This document shows positions 5,222-5,734 of a DNA stretch of 5,734 nt, in pieces. A program made the translations under genes and the position numbers. Each line of letters opens with the position of its first letter. Position 1 is the first letter of the stretch. Source of the stretch: an uncultured Desulfobulbaceae bacterium (GTDB taxonomy: Bacteria; Desulfobacterota; Desulfobulbia; Desulfobulbales; Desulfobulbaceae). The notes beneath the pieces are model-generated. The model was not told the origin of the DNA. It did no database searches and saw only the letters and a program-made list of their open reading frames with translations. Where the stretch lies: the NCBI GenBank assembly GCA_947260045.1, contig CAMYOP010000095.1:1-5734 (forward strand), in the 5' to 3' direction.

Positions 5222-5734
5222 GTGAAAACTGGAACAGGCCGGGCAGTTGATGCTGAAGTTTTGCTTTCTGATGGTGCAATAAAACGGCTGAGTGATTTCT
5301 GGCAGGAAAAGATGGTTCTGCTTGTCTTTCTCCGTCATTTCGGCTGACCTTTTTGCCGAAAGCAGGTTGTGCAGTTGCACAATGAAGAAGCAGAGTTTGA
5401 AAAGCTGCAGTTGCAGCCAATGCTGGCTGGTATGGGCACACCTGATCAGACCAGAGCTTTCAGCAGTCAGTTTCAGCTCTCCTATCCTTTTATCTGTGAT
5501 CCTGAAAAAAAATTATATGCATCCTATGGACTTGGGAAGGCTGGATTGAAAGAACTTGCTTCACCAAAGATGTTTTTAAAAGGCTTGCAAACAATTACCA
5601 TGGGGCACATCCCTGGTATCCCTCAGGGGGATCCCATGCAAATGTCAGGGAGCTTTATAATTAATAAACAAGGGCATCTGCTGCTTCGTTATTATGCTAA
5701 AGAGCTTTCTGATTATGTCACCCTGGAAGCCATT
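5222..5734 (+). CDS. Peroxiredoxin-like selenoprotein (AhpC-TSA_2 / PRXL2 type), in-frame UGA = Sec42, 3' end missing
   Basis: This is a thioredoxin-fold, peroxiredoxin-like oxidoreductase read as one frame through the UGA at 5345-5347. The first 41 codons end in LLVFLRHFG, then UGA, then PFCRKQVVQLHNEE. The UGA therefore replaces the first Cys of the family's CxxC (HFGCPFCR), giving U42-P-F-C45. The rest follows the family: GMGTPDQTRAF (70-80), FICDPEKKLYASYGLGK (90-106), GIPQGDPMQMSGSFIINKQG (132-151). No stop follows in 129 codons, and the frame is open at the window edge. Family proteins are about 170-200 aa, so little is missing. The GTG start has a strong Shine-Dalgarno, AAGGAGG (5209-5215), six bases upstream. 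An ATG at 5206 is out of frame. Selenocysteine would need SelB and tRNA-Sec, encoded elsewhere. The expected role is reduction of peroxides or disulfides; the substrate is unknown. A nonsense mutation or sequencing error is the alternative, but the UGA's position and the downstream hairpin argue against it. Confidence 0.88.
5345..5390 (+). promoter_or_regulatory. Bacterial SECIS-like element after the Sec UGA
   Basis: Downstream of the UGA (5345-5347), GTTGTGC (5366-5372) pairs with GCACAAT (5377-5383), a 7-bp stem with one G-U pair. It closes the 4-nt loop AGTT, which has G at its second position. The loop starts 25 nt after the UGA. A lower helix can form between CTTTTT (5349-5354) and AAGAAG (5385-5390) with one U-G pair, leaving a one-sided internal loop. 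Short upper stem, small apical loop with an early G and this distance fit the known bacterial SECIS pattern recognised by SelB; the E. coli fdhF element similarly has a GGTTGCA stem. Coding constraint continues through it. Confidence 0.75.

Noticed and set aside
5345..5347. TGA as a true stop or nonsense mutation making the last gene a pseudogene
   Set aside because: The UGA falls exactly on the first Cys of a CxxC motif, a SECIS-like hairpin follows, and the frame remains intact and family-like for 129 codons afterwards.
5187..5441. 84-aa minus-strand reading frame opposite the selenoprotein gene
   Set aside because: Antisense shadow with no ribosome-binding site or family resemblance.
5292..5549. 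85-aa plus-strand reading frame over the selenoprotein gene
   Set aside because: It is out of frame with the recognisable peroxiredoxin-like sequence and resembles no family I know; it is a shadow.

Overview
The window carries the divergent regulatory core of a bacterial phosphate (Pho) regulon, followed by two small downstream genes. The last of these looks like a selenoprotein whose Sec codon splits the gene in a standard ORF call. The organism is a Gram-negative bacterium with moderate GC, AT-rich intergenic DNA and ordinary Shine-Dalgarno signals. The combination of a long-form PstC-like permease, a PhoR with a large extracytoplasmic domain, a possible AF1514-type small protein and a Sec-containing peroxiredoxin-like protein suggests a Desulfobacterota (deltaproteobacterial) sulfate reducer or relative. 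That placement is inference.

Left part, minus strand: the start of a PstC-like phosphate permease with an inserted periplasmic propeller-like domain (runs off the left edge) and, upstream of it, pstS, the periplasmic phosphate-binding protein. A strong hairpin separates the two and probably sets the ratio of PstS to permease.

Centre: a 336-bp divergent control region. It holds a perfect 11-bp tandem repeat on the pstS side and several TGTTA units on the same 11-bp register on the phoB side. Both look like variant Pho boxes bound by the PhoB encoded next door. pstS has an extended -10 with no good -35, as expected for an activator-dependent promoter.

Right part, plus strand: phoB and phoR overlap by 4 bp (ATGA). 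PhoR would sense phosphate status and phosphorylate PhoB, which would activate pstS and probably its own operon. After an 86-bp gap comes a 108-aa acidic protein of unknown function, whose Shine-Dalgarno lies in a small hairpin. 38 bp further is a GTG-started peroxiredoxin-like gene (AhpC-TSA_2 / PRXL2 type) with an in-frame UGA at exactly the first position of its CxxC motif (UPFC). A bacterial SECIS-like stem-loop follows the UGA, and the reading frame stays open to the window edge.
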